DNA of 64,000 bases. It comes from Bradyrhizobium sp. CCGUVB1N3. GTDB lineage: Bacteria; Pseudomonadota; Alphaproteobacteria; Rhizobiales; Xanthobacteraceae. The DNA is taken from NCBI RefSeq assembly GCF_024199925.1, contig NZ_JANADR010000001.1, forward strand, positions 6,265,501-6,329,500. The letters are read 5' to 3'. Below the pieces are notes generated by a model that did not search any database, was not told the DNA's origin, and saw only the letters and a program-made list of their open reading frames with translations. Positions 21,943-31,228 of this stretch are shown here, in pieces (position 1 is the stretch's first letter; each line of letters begins with the position of its first letter). A program made the translations under genes and the position numbers.

Positions 21943-23709
21943 TTACGAAGCTGCTTCGGCCCGCTTGGCGATGAACGTGCCGTTCGGCTGATGGTAGACG
22001 AGTTCGTCGATGTTGCCCGTGGGGCCGCGGCGGAATTCGACGCGGTAGCCGTCGAGCTGGAGAATTGCGAAGGTTGAGCCCTGATAGGGTCGCAGGCAGT
22101 AGAGCGGCTGAAACGGGATTTTCAGCGTCAGCTGGCCCTCGGCATCCTCCGTCACGACATGAGTTGCCTCGCCACGGGTGTAGCTGCCGGTGCAGGCCGC
22201 GCGGAAGGCTGGGTCCATGCATTCGCCAGCAGGCGCGCGGGTGAAGACGATGTCAGTGACCAGAACCTCGAGCTGGACCGAGAGGCTCGCGATGTTGCCG
22301 TCGCGGTCGGTCGTGAAGGTGACCACGAGATCGTCCGGGTTCAGCTCGCCGTAGACATAGGGCAGCTGGAACGAATCGTAGTGCCGATGGGCCAGTGCAG
22401 CCTTCGTGCCGCGCCAGGCCCAGTGCAGGCTGTCGCCGCCCAGCGTGATGACGACACGGCCATAGGCCGGGTGCTCGTAGGCGCCGCAAAAGTCCGCGAG
22501 TTCATGGCTCGGCCGCGTGTCCGGCTTGCACGCCACCCGCTTTTGCGCCTCGTCCGACTTCTGCTGCGCCAGCGTCTTGCGGCGCATGTCGCGGAAACGG
22601 TCCAGCCACGGCACGTGCTGCTTGCCGGCGAGATGATCGTGAATGCGGTTGATCAGGATGCTCGTCACCACGTTGCCACCGTTGTTGGTGAAAACGGCGA
22701 TGCCGAGCTTCCGCTCGGGCACCAAGCGCATCAGCGTATGCCAGCCGAGCCAGCCGCCGGAATGTCCGACAGCGCGCTCGCCACGATAGGCGGTGTGGTT
22801 GAAGCCCAGCCCGTAGTGCCCATGGCCGAATTCCTCGAATTCGGGCGCTCCGCCGAAGACGCGGGGCGACTGCATCTCCCGGATGAGCTGAGGCGAAAGC
22901 AGGCGCTGGCCCTCGAATTCGCCTTCGGCCAACAGAAATTTCATCCAGTTGGCGAGCGCAGCGACGGAGGTGACGATCGCGCCGGCGGCCGTGGTTGCAA
23001 TGGGGAAGAATTTGGCACGCAGGCGCTCGTCGCCGCGCTCCAACAAATAGGGAACGGCGGCGTTGTCGGCCGCGGCATGCTCCTCGGCTGAAAAGCCGAC
23101 CGGCATGTGCAGCTTGTCCGTCAGCCGCGAGCGGACGAACTCTTCGTAACTCAGACCGCTGACGCGCTCTGCGACGATGCCGGCAACGTTGTAGGCGAGG
23201 TTGTTGTATTGAAATTCGGTCCGGATATCGCGGGCCGGCTCGATGTGACGAAGCGCCGCCAGCATCTCGCCGCGCGAGAGATCGCCGGGAATCCAGATCC
23301 AGTCGTGGCGCGGCAGGCCGGAATGATGGCAGAGCAGGTCGCGCACGGTGACACGCTCGGTGGCGGCCGGATCGTGCAGGCGGAATTCGGGGATGTAATC
23401 GCGGACGGGCTTTCTCCAGTCGAGGCGTCCCTCGTCGACTAGCAGTGCCAGCGCCGTGGCGGTGAAGGTTTTTGTGATCGAGCAGATCAGGAACTGCGTG
23501 TCCGGCGTCGCCGGCAGCGCGGCTTCCACATCGCGCTGGCCCCAGGCCCTGAGCAGCACCGTCTCGCCATTCTGCACCACCGCGAGCGTCACGGCCGGCA
23601 CCTTCCACTCGGCCATTGCCTCCGCGGCGAGGGCATCGAGCTCAGGGACGAGGGTGGCGATGGTGGTGTCTTCTGGGGCAGGCTGGATGGACGCGGATTG
23701 GATGGACAT
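21943..23709 (-). CDS. Beta-lactamase-family serine hydrolase
   Basis: 588-residue class C beta-lactamase-like serine hydrolase with a C-terminal extension (~390-588) of the DUF3471 / lipocalin-like type. The SxxK nucleophile motif is in CSITKTFTA and the YxN motif is YNNLAYN. No signal peptide is visible, so it is probably cytosolic. Substrate unknown (peptidase, esterase or amidase are possible). In relatives secB and dnaQ lie close together; this gene sits between them here. Confidence 0.87.
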   Translation of the reverse strand: MSIQSASIQPAPEDTTIATLVPELDALAAEAMAEWKVPAVTLAVVQNGETVLLRAWGQRDVEAALPATPDTQFLICSITKTFTATALALLVDEGRLDWRKPVRDYIPEFRLHDPAATERVTVRDLLCHHSGLPRHDWIWIPGDLSRGEMLAALRHIEPARDIRTEFQYNNLAYNVAGIVAERVSGLSYEEFVRSRLTDKLHMPVGFSAEEHAAADNAAVPYLLERGDERLRAKFFPIATTAAGAIVTSVAALANWMKFLLAEGEFEGQRLLSPQLIREMQSPRVFGGAPEFEEFGHGHYGLGFNHTAYRGERAVGHSGGWLGWHTLMRLVPERKLGIAVFTNNGGNVVTSILINRIHDHLAGKQHVPWLDRFRDMRRKTLAQQKSDEAQKRVACKPDTRPSHELADFCGAYEHPAYGRVVITLGGDSLHWAWRGTKAALAHRHYDSFQLPYVYGELNPDDLVVTFTTDRDGNIASLSVQLEVLVTDIVFTRAPAGECMDPAFRAACTGSYTRGEATHVVTEDAEGQLTLKIPFQPLYCLRPYQGSTFAILQLDGYRVEFRRGPTGNIDELVYHQPNGTFIAKRAEAAS

Positions 23710-23833
23710 TGCGCACTCTCTCTTCGGCCGGAGGTTGCCGGACGATGAACCTACACGAGGTGCGTGACGATTGTCCCTGTCGATATCGCCATCAGCGCAT
23801 CGGGAATGGGTTAGCTAAGTCAAACGGGCTAAG

Positions 23834-24547
23834 TCAGACTGGGCCAGCCGGCGGCTGCGCGAGATACTCGTTCCAGATCGCCTTTTCGCCCATCGTCGCA
23901 ATGAAGGCCCGATGGGCCGCGCGCTCGGCCTCGCTGACGCGCGGGGCCAGCGGTGCCGGCCGCTGCCGCCGCGGCATGTCCCCATTCGTCCTGACACGAA
24001 TCTCCTCGGATTCCGACGCCAGGATGAGCTGCGACTGCCGGGCGCCGATCAAATCGACATAGACTTCCGCGAGCAGCTCGGAGTCCAGCAACGCACCGTG
24101 CTTTGTGCGGTGGGTATTGTCGATCGCATAGCGCGAGCAGAGATCGTCGAGCCGGTTCGACACGCCGGGATGCTTGCGCCGCGCCAGCAAAAGCGTGTCG
24201 ACCAGCCGCTCGCGCGGGATCGCGGCGCGCTTGATGCGGTCGAGCTCGGCATTGATGAAGCTGATGTCGAACGAGGCGTTGTGGATCACCAGCGGTGCAT
24301 CGCCGATGAATTCCAGGAACTCGTCGACGACCTCGTGAAACAGCGGCTTGGTCGCGAGAAACTCGCTCGACAAGCCGTGCACCGCGAAGGCTTCCGCCGG
24401 CATGTCCCTTTCAGGATTGATGTAGCGGTGAAAGGTCTGCCCCGTCGGCATGCGATTGAAGATCTCGACGCAGCCGATCTCGACCAGGCGGTCGCCGCGC
24501 AGCGGATCAAGGCCGGTTGTTTCAGTGTCGAGAACGATTTCGCGCAT
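23834..24547 (-). CDS. dnaQ: DNA polymerase III epsilon subunit
   Basis: 237-residue proofreading 3'-5' exonuclease of the DEDDh type. Exo I is VLDTETTGLDP, Exo II is IHNASFDISFINAEL, and Exo III is HGALLDSELLAEVY. It follows coaE by 29 bp and is probably co-transcribed. Part of the conserved origin-near gene set. Confidence 0.96.
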   Translation of the reverse strand: MREIVLDTETTGLDPLRGDRLVEIGCVEIFNRMPTGQTFHRYINPERDMPAEAFAVHGLSSEFLATKPLFHEVVDEFLEFIGDAPLVIHNASFDISFINAELDRIKRAAIPRERLVDTLLLARRKHPGVSNRLDDLCSRYAIDNTHRTKHGALLDSELLAEVYVDLIGARQSQLILASESEEIRVRTNGDMPRRQRPAPLAPRVSEAERAAHRAFIATMGEKAIWNEYLAQPPAGPV

Positions 24548-24576
24548 ATTCTTCAGGAGCCGGTCAGATGAGCGAA

Positions 24577-25176
24577 TCAGCTTCGCCGCTGCGGCATCTT
24601 AACGACCTCGGCCAGGATGTGCTTGATCTGCGCGCGCACGGGATCGAGTCCATGCGAGGTATCCACCACGAAATCGGCCCGCTTGCGCTTCTCGGCATCG
24701 GGCATCTGCTTGGCGATGATGGCATCGAGCTTTTCGGGATCCATGCTGCCGCGCGCCAGCACGCGCTCGCGCTGAAGTTCTGGTGAGGTCGTGACCACGA
24801 CGACCGCATCGACGCGCTTCTCGCCGCCGGTCTCGAACAGCAGCGGAATGTCCAGGACGACGACGGGCGCCTTCCTGGCCTCGGCTTCCGCGAAAAATTT
24901 CTGGCGCGAGGCGCCGAGCATCGGATGGACGATCTGCTCGAGCTGCTTCATCGCCGCGGCATCGCCGACCACGCGCGCCGACAGTTTTGCACGATCGACC
25001 TTGCCGTTCCCTGTGGTGCCGGGAAAAACGGCTTCGATCGCAGGAGCGGCCTCACCCTCATAGAGTTGATGGACGGCGGCGTCGGCGTCGTAGACGGGGA
25101 CGTCGGCCTCCGCGAACAGTTTCGCGGTGGTGGATTTGCCCATCCCGATCGAGCCGGTCAGTCCGAGGATCAGCAT
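24577..25176 (-). CDS. coaE: Dephospho-CoA kinase
   Basis: 199-residue CoaE, last step of coenzyme A synthesis. The start [16 protein letters not shown] places the P-loop at the N-terminus as expected; the longer frame adds 11 residues with no support. In many alphaproteobacteria aroE lies between maf and coaE, but here only 22 bp separate them. Confidence 0.96.
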   Translation of the reverse strand: MLILGLTGSIGMGKSTTAKLFAEADVPVYDADAAVHQLYEGEAAPAIEAVFPGTTGNGKVDRAKLSARVVGDAAAMKQLEQIVHPMLGASRQKFFAEAEARKAPVVVLDIPLLFETGGEKRVDAVVVVTTSPELQRERVLARGSMDPEKLDAIIAKQMPDAEKRKRADFVVDTSHGLDPVRAQIKHILAEVVKMPQRRS

Positions 25177-25198
25177 CAGGTCGCAGCCATTTGACGGT

Positions 25199-25807
25199 TC
25201 AAACCGCAACTAGCCGCTCGCGCCGCAGGAACGCAAGCAGCGGCAACAGCGGCAAGCCGAGAATGGTGAAATGATCGCCTTCGATCTTCTCGAACAGATG
25301 CACTCCGAGGCTTTCGAGCTGATAGGCGCCGACGCTGGTGGTGACGGTATCGCCGGCAGCATCGAGATAGGTGGAGAGTTCAGCCTCAGCCATTTGCCGC
25401 ATGGTCATGCGGGCCACCGCAACATCCTCGAAAAGGACGGCGCCGTCACGCGCTACGGCGACCGCAGAGTGCAGCTCATGCGTGCGGCCAGCGAGATCAC
25501 GCAGTTGCGCCATCGCCTGATTCCGGCCGGACGGCTTTGTGAACAGTCGCTCGCCGAGCGCCAAGGTCTGGTCGGCGCCGATGACATGACGGCCAGGATG
25601 TTGAACCGAGACCGCTTTCGCCTTTTCACGGGCCAGCAGCAGCGCGATCTCGCGCGGGCTGGACAGCTTCGAGGCCTCCTGCACGCCGCGCTCGTCGATA
25701 TCAGCAGGTCTTGCCTCGAACTCGAGCCCGGCATTCGCCAGCAGCATTTTTCGCGCCTGGCTTTGCGAGGCCAGGATCAAGCGAGATTTGCCGCGCCAGA
25801 AAGTCAT
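25199..25807 (-). CDS. maf: Maf-family nucleoside triphosphate pyrophosphatase
   Basis: 202-residue Maf protein, likely a house-cleaning pyrophosphatase for non-canonical nucleotides and a possible division inhibitor. The motif [12 protein letters not shown] and the ADIDERG segment are diagnostic, and the catalytic Asp is in [10 protein letters not shown]. It lies 10 bp after the PpsR gene in the same direction. Confidence 0.94.
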   Translation of the reverse strand: MTFWRGKSRLILASQSQARKMLLANAGLEFEARPADIDERGVQEASKLSSPREIALLLAREKAKAVSVQHPGRHVIGADQTLALGERLFTKPSGRNQAMAQLRDLAGRTHELHSAVAVARDGAVLFEDVAVARMTMRQMAEAELSTYLDAAGDTVTTSVGAYQLESLGVHLFEKIEGDHFTILGLPLLPLLAFLRRERLVAV

Positions 25808-25817
25808 CGCGAAAAAC

Positions 25818-26657
25818 TCATTCCGAGGGACGGTTACGTTGCCGGTCGGTATAGAGCTTCATGATCGCAGCCGCCGTTTCCTCGATCGAGCGGCGCGTCA
25901 CCTCGAGCAAAGGCCAATTGTGCTTGGCGCTGAGCTTGCGGGCGAAGGCGACTTCATCCGCCACCGCCTGCTTGTCGATATAGGTGTCGCTGCTGGTATC
26001 GGCGCCCATTGTCAAAAGGCGGTTCTGGCGGACCTGGATCAGCCGCTCCGGCGTCGCATGCAGGCTCACCACCAGCGGCCGGGTCAGCGTCTCCAATTGC
26101 GCCGGCACCGGAATGCCCGGCACCAGCGGCACGTTGGCGGTGCGGATGCCGCGATTGGCGAGGTAGATCGAGGTCGGCGTCTTCGACGTTCGCGACACGC
26201 CGACGAGGACGACGTCGGCTTCTTCCAGGCCGTCGACGTGCTGACCGTCGTCATGCATCATCGTGTAGTTCAGGGCGTCGATGCGCTTGAAATATTCCGC
26301 ATTGAGCACGTGCTGGGCGCCGACACGACCCGTCGTTGCCGCGCCAAGGTAAGCCTCAAACAACTGCATTACAGGGCCGATGATCGACAGGCTCGGAACG
26401 TTGATCTCCTTGCACTTGTTCTCGAGCCTGGAGACCAGATCCTTCTCCAGCAGCGTGAACAGCACGATCCCCGGCGCCTCCTCGATCTCGTCGAGCACGC
26501 GATCGAGCTGCTTCTGGCTGCGCACCAGCGGATAGACGTGCTCGACCGGCGTGACGTTGGCGTATTGCGCGGCGACCGCGCGCGCCACGGTGATCAGGGT
26601 CTCACCGGTGGAGTCGGAAACCAGATGGAGATGGAAATAATTGTTGGAGGTCGGCAC
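25818..26657 (-). CDS. ppsR: PPSR-family kinase/pyrophosphorylase (DUF299)
   Basis: 279-residue regulator predicted to phosphorylate and dephosphorylate PEP synthase or pyruvate phosphate dikinase. The P-loop-like motif is SDSTGETL and the second signature is [19 protein letters not shown] at 26657 gives the usual start ([15 protein letters not shown]); the longer frame to 26768 adds 37 residues with no family match. It is the gene that borders the replication origin in several alphaproteobacteria. Confidence 0.93.
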   Translation of the reverse strand: MPTSNNYFHLHLVSDSTGETLITVARAVAAQYANVTPVEHVYPLVRSQKQLDRVLDEIEEAPGIVLFTLLEKDLVSRLENKCKEINVPSLSIIGPVMQLFEAYLGAATTGRVGAQHVLNAEYFKRIDALNYTMMHDDGQHVDGLEEADVVLVGVSRTSKTPTSIYLANRGIRTANVPLVPGIPVPAQLETLTRPLVVSLHATPERLIQVRQNRLLTMGADTSSDTYIDKQAVADEVAFARKLSAKHNWPLLEVTRRSIEETAAAIMKLYTDRQRNRPSE

Positions 26658-26971
26658 GAAAACTCTTCGATTGAGGGCTCGGGATGACGGCTGGGTAGTT
26701 TGTGAATTTCTGTGGAGCTTAACCCCTCGGAAAGGGTTGTGCGACACCAGGGGCGGGATAACGGCCAAGTTTCTTCACATCGCTGCCCAAAAGGACAAGT
26801 CTCGGAGCCAGGCGAAGGGGAAGCGGGACAGCACCGGCAAGCCTTTTCATAAGCTGCCGATAATTTCGCACAAGTCTTTGAAGATGGATGAATTATCCGG
26901 GCTCGTCGGAACCGCGCCGGATATGTTGATGGATGTGTAAAAGCGCCCGCAAAGCGCCTGACAGCGTTGCG

Positions 26972-27000
26972 TGAGTCAAATCCACCGTCATGAAGACTCA
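26972..27000. repeat. Inverted repeat TGAGTC-N17-GACTCA with two GANTC sites
   Basis: Perfect 6-bp arms, each containing a GANTC methylation motif (GAGTC and GACTC), separated by 17 bp. It lies in the ppsR-hemJ region, 8 bp before a second, tighter GANTC palindrome. Confidence 0.75.
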
Positions 27001-27007
27001 AACCTTA

Positions 27008-27022
27008 AGAATCTAAGATTCT
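27008..27022. repeat. Perfect 15-bp palindrome with two GANTC sites
   Basis: AGAATCT-A-AGATTCT, a perfect 7-1-7 palindrome holding GAATC and GATTC. GANTC is the target of the alphaproteobacterial cell-cycle methylase CcrM. Placement suggests a methylation-sensitive control site. Confidence 0.75.
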
Positions 27023-27069
27023 AGATTTGAGAAGAGGCCTGCGGATGGATATGTGTGCGCCGAGAGAAC

Positions 27070-27084
27070 TTAACGAGTTCTTAC
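27070..27084 (+). promoter_or_regulatory. CtrA-like binding site (TTAA-N7-TTAC)
   Basis: TTAACGAGTTCTTAC, one mismatch from the CtrA consensus TTAA-N7-TTAA. It lies ~50 bp before the hemJ start, inside the origin candidate region. Confidence 0.5.
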
Positions 27085-27132
27085 TATCCCCACCTTTTGC
27101 GGATCGGGGTCTGAGAGGCGGGGACGTCCGGC

Positions 27133-27555
27133 ATGTATGAGTGGATCAAGGCGCTGCACGTGATCGCCGTCATCTCCTGGATGGCGGGCATGCTCTATCT
27201 GCCGCGGCTGTTCGTCTATCACTGCGAGGCCGAGATCGGCTCAAAGCAGTCTGAAACCTTCAAGGTGATGGAACGCCGGCTGCTCAAGGCGATCATCAAC
27301 CCGGCGATGATCGTAACCTGGCTCGCCGGTCTCTATCTCGCGTGGTCCGGCCATTGGTTTACCTCGCCGTGGTTGCACGTAAAACTGGCACTGGTCCTGG
27401 CGCTGTCCGCGGTCCACGGCTTTTTTTCCCGCTGGTGCAAGGATTTCGCTGCCGACCGGCGTCCGCGGACCCAGAAATTCTATCGTATTATCAATGAGGT
27501 GCCGACGGTCTTGATGATCTTCATCGTGATCATGGTGATCGTGAAGCCGTTCTAG
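27133..27555 (+). CDS. hemJ: Protoporphyrinogen IX oxidase HemJ
   Basis: 140-residue HemJ (UPF0093) integral membrane protein of haem synthesis, oxidising protoporphyrinogen IX to protoporphyrin IX. The start MYEWIKALHVIAVISWMAGM with the conserved His and the LYLPRLFVYHCE motif are diagnostic; four membrane spans are visible. hemE, which often lies beside the origin in relatives, is absent here; rho follows after 252 bp. Confidence 0.95.
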   Translation: MYEWIKALHVIAVISWMAGMLYLPRLFVYHCEAEIGSKQSETFKVMERRLLKAIINPAMIVTWLAGLYLAWSGHWFTSPWLHVKLALVLALSAVHGFFSRWCKDFAADRRPRTQKFYRIINEVPTVLMIFIVIMVIVKPF

Positions 27556-27807
27556 GCAAAGTTCGAGGTGCCCCGCTCAGCGCTTCGGCTTGCGGAGGGC
27601 CAAGCGATTTTCTATATTATCTCTATCCCCACCCAACGCAGGCGGATGTGGTTGTGTCCGAGCTTCTTCGAAAGCCGGGCGCCGCATCAGGTTTGAAGCC
27701 CCACCGGCACTCACCTTGCTAGACCTGCGGACCTTACCTGCTCGCGTCCGCATTTTCGAAGCCTCCTCGCACCCCCCCTTCCAAGGTTACCCCACAGGAC
27801 CACCCCA

Positions 27808-29073
27808 ATGCGGGAAATCAAACTCCAAGACCTCAAGTCCAAAACCCCGGCCGAGCTCGTCTCGTTCGCGGAAGAGCACGGGGTCGAGAACGCCAGCACC
27901 ATGCGCAAGCAGGAGCTGCTGTTCGCCATCCTCAAGCAGCTCGCGCTCGCTGAGACCGACATCGTCGGCGAAGGCGTTGTCGAGGTGCTCTCCGACGGCT
28001 TCGGCTTCCTGCGCTCGCCGGATGCCAATTATCTGCCGGGTCCGGACGACATCTACGTCTCGCCGTCGCAGATCCGCCGCTTCGGCCTGCGCACCGGCGA
28101 CACCATCGAGGGCCATATCCGCAGCCCGAAAGAGGGCGAGCGCTATTTCGCGCTGCTCAAGGTCAACACGCTGAACTTCGAGGACCCGGAAAAGGCCAAG
28201 CACAAGGTCAATTTCGACAACCTCACGCCGCTGTTTCCGAATCAGCGTTTCCGCATGGAAATCGACGATCCGACGCGGAAGGATCTCTCCGCGCGTGTGA
28301 TCGACATCGTAGCGCCCATCGGCAAAGGCCAGCGCGCGCTGATCGTGGCGCCGCCGCGTACGGGTAAAACCGTGCTGATGCAGAACATCGCGCACTCCAT
28401 CACTGCCAATCATCCGGACTGCTATTTGATCGTGCTGCTGATCGACGAGCGTCCGGAAGAAGTCACGGACATGCAGCGGTCGGTGAAGGGCGAGGTGGTG
28501 TCCTCGACCTTCGACGAACCGGCGGTGCGTCACGTCCAGGTCGCCGAGATGGTGATCGAAAAAGCAAAACGCCTGGTCGAGCATGGCCGCGACGTCGTGA
28601 TCCTGCTCGATTCGATCACGCGTCTGGGCCGCGCCTACAACACCGTGGTGCCGTCATCCGGCAAGGTGCTGACCGGCGGTGTCGACGCCAACGCGTTGCA
28701 GCGGCCGAAGCGCTTCTTCGGCGCCGCGCGCAACATCGAGGAGGGCGGCTCGCTGACCATCATCGCGACCGCGCTGGTCGATACCGGCAGCCGCATGGAC
28801 GAAGTGATCTTCGAAGAGTTCAAGGGCACCGGCAACTCGGAGCTGATCCTCGACCGCAAGGTCTCGGACAAGCGCACCTTCCCGGCGATCGACATCTCGC
28901 GCTCCGGCACCCGCAAGGAGGAGCTCATCACCGATCCGCAGGTGCTCAAGAAGATGTACGTACTCCGCCGCATCCTCAACCCGATGGGGACGATGGACGC
29001 CATCGACTTCCTGCTCGACAAGCTGCGCTCGACCAAGAGCAACGCCGAGTTCTTCGATTCGATGAACACCTGA
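27808..29073 (+). CDS. rho: Transcription termination factor Rho
   Basis: 421-residue hexameric RNA helicase. The Rho_N domain (1-45), cold-shock RNA-binding domain (~52-110, with GFGFLRSP) and RecA-like motor with Walker A APPRTGKT are all present. A 252-bp leader separates it from hemJ; such leaders can serve Rho autoregulation, but I see no specific element. A strong intrinsic terminator follows. Confidence 0.97.
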   Translation: MREIKLQDLKSKTPAELVSFAEEHGVENASTMRKQELLFAILKQLALAETDIVGEGVVEVLSDGFGFLRSPDANYLPGPDDIYVSPSQIRRFGLRTGDTIEGHIRSPKEGERYFALLKVNTLNFEDPEKAKHKVNFDNLTPLFPNQRFRMEIDDPTRKDLSARVIDIVAPIGKGQRALIVAPPRTGKTVLMQNIAHSITANHPDCYLIVLLIDERPEEVTDMQRSVKGEVVSSTFDEPAVRHVQVAEMVIEKAKRLVEHGRDVVILLDSITRLGRAYNTVVPSSGKVLTGGVDANALQRPKRFFGAARNIEEGGSLTIIATALVDTGSRMDEVIFEEFKGTGNSELILDRKVSDKRTFPAIDISRSGTRKEELITDPQVLKKMYVLRRILNPMGTMDAIDFLLDKLRSTKSNAEFFDSMNT

Positions 29074-29098
29074 GGCTATCTGCAGCGACTTTCGCGGA

Positions 29099-29121
29099 GG
29101 GCGCCTTTCAGGCGCCCTTTT
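29099..29121 (+). terminator. Rho-independent terminator of rho
   Basis: GGGCGCC - TTTCA - GGCGCCC followed by TTTT, a 7-bp perfect GC stem 25 bp after the rho stop. Confidence 0.9.
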
Positions 29122-29392
29122 GCGTTTATGCTGCGGCTTTGCTGCGCGATGGTGCAGCAAAATGTGAATCTGGCTTGCTGCGCTCGAGATCAATTAAGAT
29201 ATTGATATAGATAAGTAATCTGATGATTTTGATCGGCTCCGGGCGCTCTGGAATCAAAAACATGCAGCAAAATGCTGCGCGTCATATTGCGACGCAATAG
29301 GCGGTATTTGCTGCGCAAGAAACGCGCTGCGGGCGCGCGGAGAGACCTCCAAACGAGATTTGCGTTTTGGCGGGCAGGCGGACAAATAGGCC
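29122..29392. other. rho-mnmE intergenic region with repeated TGCTGC / GCAGCA motifs
   Basis: AT-rich relative to its surroundings. The word TTGCTGCG recurs near 29139, 29175 and 29309, and GCAGCAAAATG near 29154 and 29264. The second is part of a perfect inverted repeat GCAGCA-AAA-TGCTGC (29264-29278). TTGCG-A-CGCAA lies at 29287-29297. No gene is seen; these look like multiple sites for one DNA-binding protein. Confidence 0.5.
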
Positions 29393-30781
29393 ATGCATCC
29401 CCGCGACCAGACCATCTTTGCACTTTCATCGGGCCGGCCGCCGAGCGCGATCGCGATTGTCCGCGTGTCGGGCGCAGAGGCCGGCCAGGTCCTGACGCGA
29501 CTGGCGGGTGAATTGCCAAAGCCGCGGCTTGCACACCGGGTGCTGCTGCGGGACGCAAACGGCCAGGCGATCGACGATGCCGTGGTGCTCTGGTTTCCGG
29601 GGCCCGCGAGCGCGACCGGCGAGGACGTTGCCGAATTCCACGTCCATGGCGGGCGGGCGGTGCTTGCGACGCTGTTCGTAGCAATTTCGGCTATTCAGAA
29701 CTTGCGGGCGGCCGATCCTGGCGAGTTCACCCGCCGCGCCTTCGAGAACGGCAAGCTCGATCTCACCGAGGCGGAAGGCCTCGACGACCTCATCCACGCC
29801 GACACCGACCGGCAGCGTCGCCAGGCGCTGCGGCAATTGCAGGGTCTCTTGGGCGAACGCGCGCGCGACTGGCGCGAGCGAATCATCGAGGCGTCGGCGC
29901 TGATCGAGGCCGGCATCGATTTTTCCGACGAGGGCGATGTGTCGTCGGAATTGCTGGCGCCGGCGCGCGCGAAGATCAAGGCGCTGCATGACGAGATCGC
30001 AAAAGTGCTTGCAGCACAGGGCAAGGCTGAACGCTTGCGCGACGGCCTCGTGGTCGCGATCGCCGGCCCACCGAACGTCGGCAAGTCGACGCTGATCAAT
30101 CAGCTCGTGCGGCGCGAGGTCGCGATCGTCTCGCCGCATGCCGGCACGACGCGCGACGTGATCGAGGTGCAGCTCGATCTCGACGGCTATCCCGTGACCG
30201 TCATCGACACCGCCGGCATTCGCGAGACCGATGATCCCGTCGAGCAGGAAGGCGTGCGTCGCGCGCGGGCGCGGGCGGCGGACGCCGATCTCGTGCTGTG
30301 GCTGGCGGATGCCGATCGCGGCGAGGAGGGCCGGCCGGCCGGAGGCGCGCCGGTCTGGACCGTGCGCAACAAGATCGATCTTGGTCAGGAGACTTTGCAA
30401 GAGAGTTTGCAAGAGACCTCCAGCGCGGCCTTGAGGCCGGACGCGAACAAGGCTATGGGGCCTGACCCGCGCGCCAGGATGTTTGCGATCTCGGCGCGAC
30501 GCGGCGATGGACTGCCCGAGCTGATCACGGCGCTGGTCGGGTTCGCTGCCGAGTTCTTCGGAACGAGTGAGGGCGCGCTGGTCACCCGCGCCCGGCAGCG
30601 CGACCTGCTCAGCCAGGCCGCCGGCTCGCTGGAGCGGAGCCTCGCTCTTCTCGGCGAAGGCGAGGAGCTCGCCGCCGAGGAACTTCGCGCCGCCGCTTAC
30701 GCGCTCGGGCGCCTGCTAGGCCGGGTCGATGTCGAGGACGTCCTCGGCGCCATCTTCCAGAAATTCTGCATCGGAAAGTAG
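29393..30781 (+). CDS. mnmE: tRNA modification GTPase MnmE
   Basis: 462-residue MnmE (TrmE), which with MnmG modifies the wobble uridine of some tRNAs. The N-terminal folate-binding domain, GTPase domain ([18 protein letters not shown]) and the C-terminal CIGK are intact. Between NKID and the SAR motif is a lengthened loop of ~30 residues with a short internal duplication (LQESLQE). mnmG follows after 447 bp. Confidence 0.96.
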   Translation: MHPRDQTIFALSSGRPPSAIAIVRVSGAEAGQVLTRLAGELPKPRLAHRVLLRDANGQAIDDAVVLWFPGPASATGEDVAEFHVHGGRAVLATLFVAISAIQNLRAADPGEFTRRAFENGKLDLTEAEGLDDLIHADTDRQRRQALRQLQGLLGERARDWRERIIEASALIEAGIDFSDEGDVSSELLAPARAKIKALHDEIAKVLAAQGKAERLRDGLVVAIAGPPNVGKSTLINQLVRREVAIVSPHAGTTRDVIEVQLDLDGYPVTVIDTAGIRETDDPVEQEGVRRARARAADADLVLWLADADRGEEGRPAGGAPVWTVRNKIDLGQETLQESLQETSSAALRPDANKAMGPDPRARMFAISARRGDGLPELITALVGFAAEFFGTSEGALVTRARQRDLLSQAAGSLERSLALLGEGEELAAEELRAAAYALGRLLGRVDVEDVLGAIFQKFCIGK

Positions 30782-30863
30782 GAATAGTTCTTCATTGTAG
30801 AACTATTGCTTGTTCCGGTCCTTCGTTGCTTCACCTGAAACAGAGTGAATTGGTTCCCCGCCG

Positions 30864-30879
30864 TGTTTCACGTGAAACA
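30864..30879. other. parS: parS site 1
   Basis: TGTTTCACGTGAAACA, a perfect match to the 16-bp ParB-binding consensus, 83 bp after mnmE. Confidence 0.93.
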
Positions 30880-30907
30880 TCCTTGATACGACGGGATTAA
30901 GCCACGC

Positions 30908-31037
30908 ACGCAGTGCGCTCCCTCCCCCGCTTGCGGGGGAGGGTTGGGGAGAGGGTATCTCCGCAATTGAGAACCCCTAAAAGGAGAAAGCCCTCACCCG
31001 GCGCTTCGCGCCGACCTCTCCCGCAAGCGGGCGAGGT
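30908..31037. repeat. Dispersed palindromic repeat family C, copy 2
   Basis: Same layout as the copy at 17937: CCGCTTGCGGGGGAGGG at one end and CCTCTCCCGCAAGCGGG at the other, with GCCCTCACCC in the middle. It lies between parS sites 1 and 2. Confidence 0.87.
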
Positions 31038-31155
31038 TAAGCGTGTCCGGGACTCGACCGATCCAAACCTCAACCCATTCCGCTTCAGGTTGGGGTTACC
31101 CCGGTACTTTGCATGGGGTTGTTTTGCGGAAAATGCCTCTGCCCCGGCGCGCACG

Positions 31156-31171
31156 TGTTTCACGTGAAACA
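31156..31171. other. parS: parS site 2
   Basis: TGTTTCACGTGAAACA, a perfect 16-bp parS, 57 bp before the mnmG start. Confidence 0.93.
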
Positions 31172-31228
31172 ACCCTCCCACCCAGTTTCTACTTCCGGCT
31201 TCTTCGTCGCTGAGCTAGAAGTTCGCCC

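Larger units (their letters stand above)
26658..27132. other. Candidate chromosome origin / divergent regulatory region
   Basis: 475 bp without a convincing gene between ppsR (minus) and hemJ (plus), where overall gene direction changes. Four GANTC sites lie in 49 bp (26973, 26995, 27009, 27017). They form two inverted repeats: TGAGTC...GACTCA (26972-27000) and AGAATCTAAGATTCT (27008-27022). A CtrA-like TTAA-N7-TTAC lies at 27070. The part around 27000-27030 is AT-rich. DnaA boxes are only weak (for example TTCTTCACA near 26771). Origin identity is inferred from gene context known in Caulobacter and Rickettsia. Confidence 0.55.
30782..31228. other. mnmE-mnmG intergenic region with two parS sites and a family C repeat
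   Basis: 447 bp. It holds a perfect parS at each end (30864 and 31156) with a repeat C copy between them (30908-31037). No gene is seen. Confidence 0.8.

Noticed and set aside
26641..26940. 99-residue open frame in the origin candidate region
   Set aside because: No family features, no ribosome site, and it overlaps the ppsR start; treated as chance.
26700..27130. DnaA boxes in the origin candidate
   Set aside because: Only 9-mers with two or more mismatches to TTATCCACA were found (for example near 26771 and 27086); not listed as separate features.
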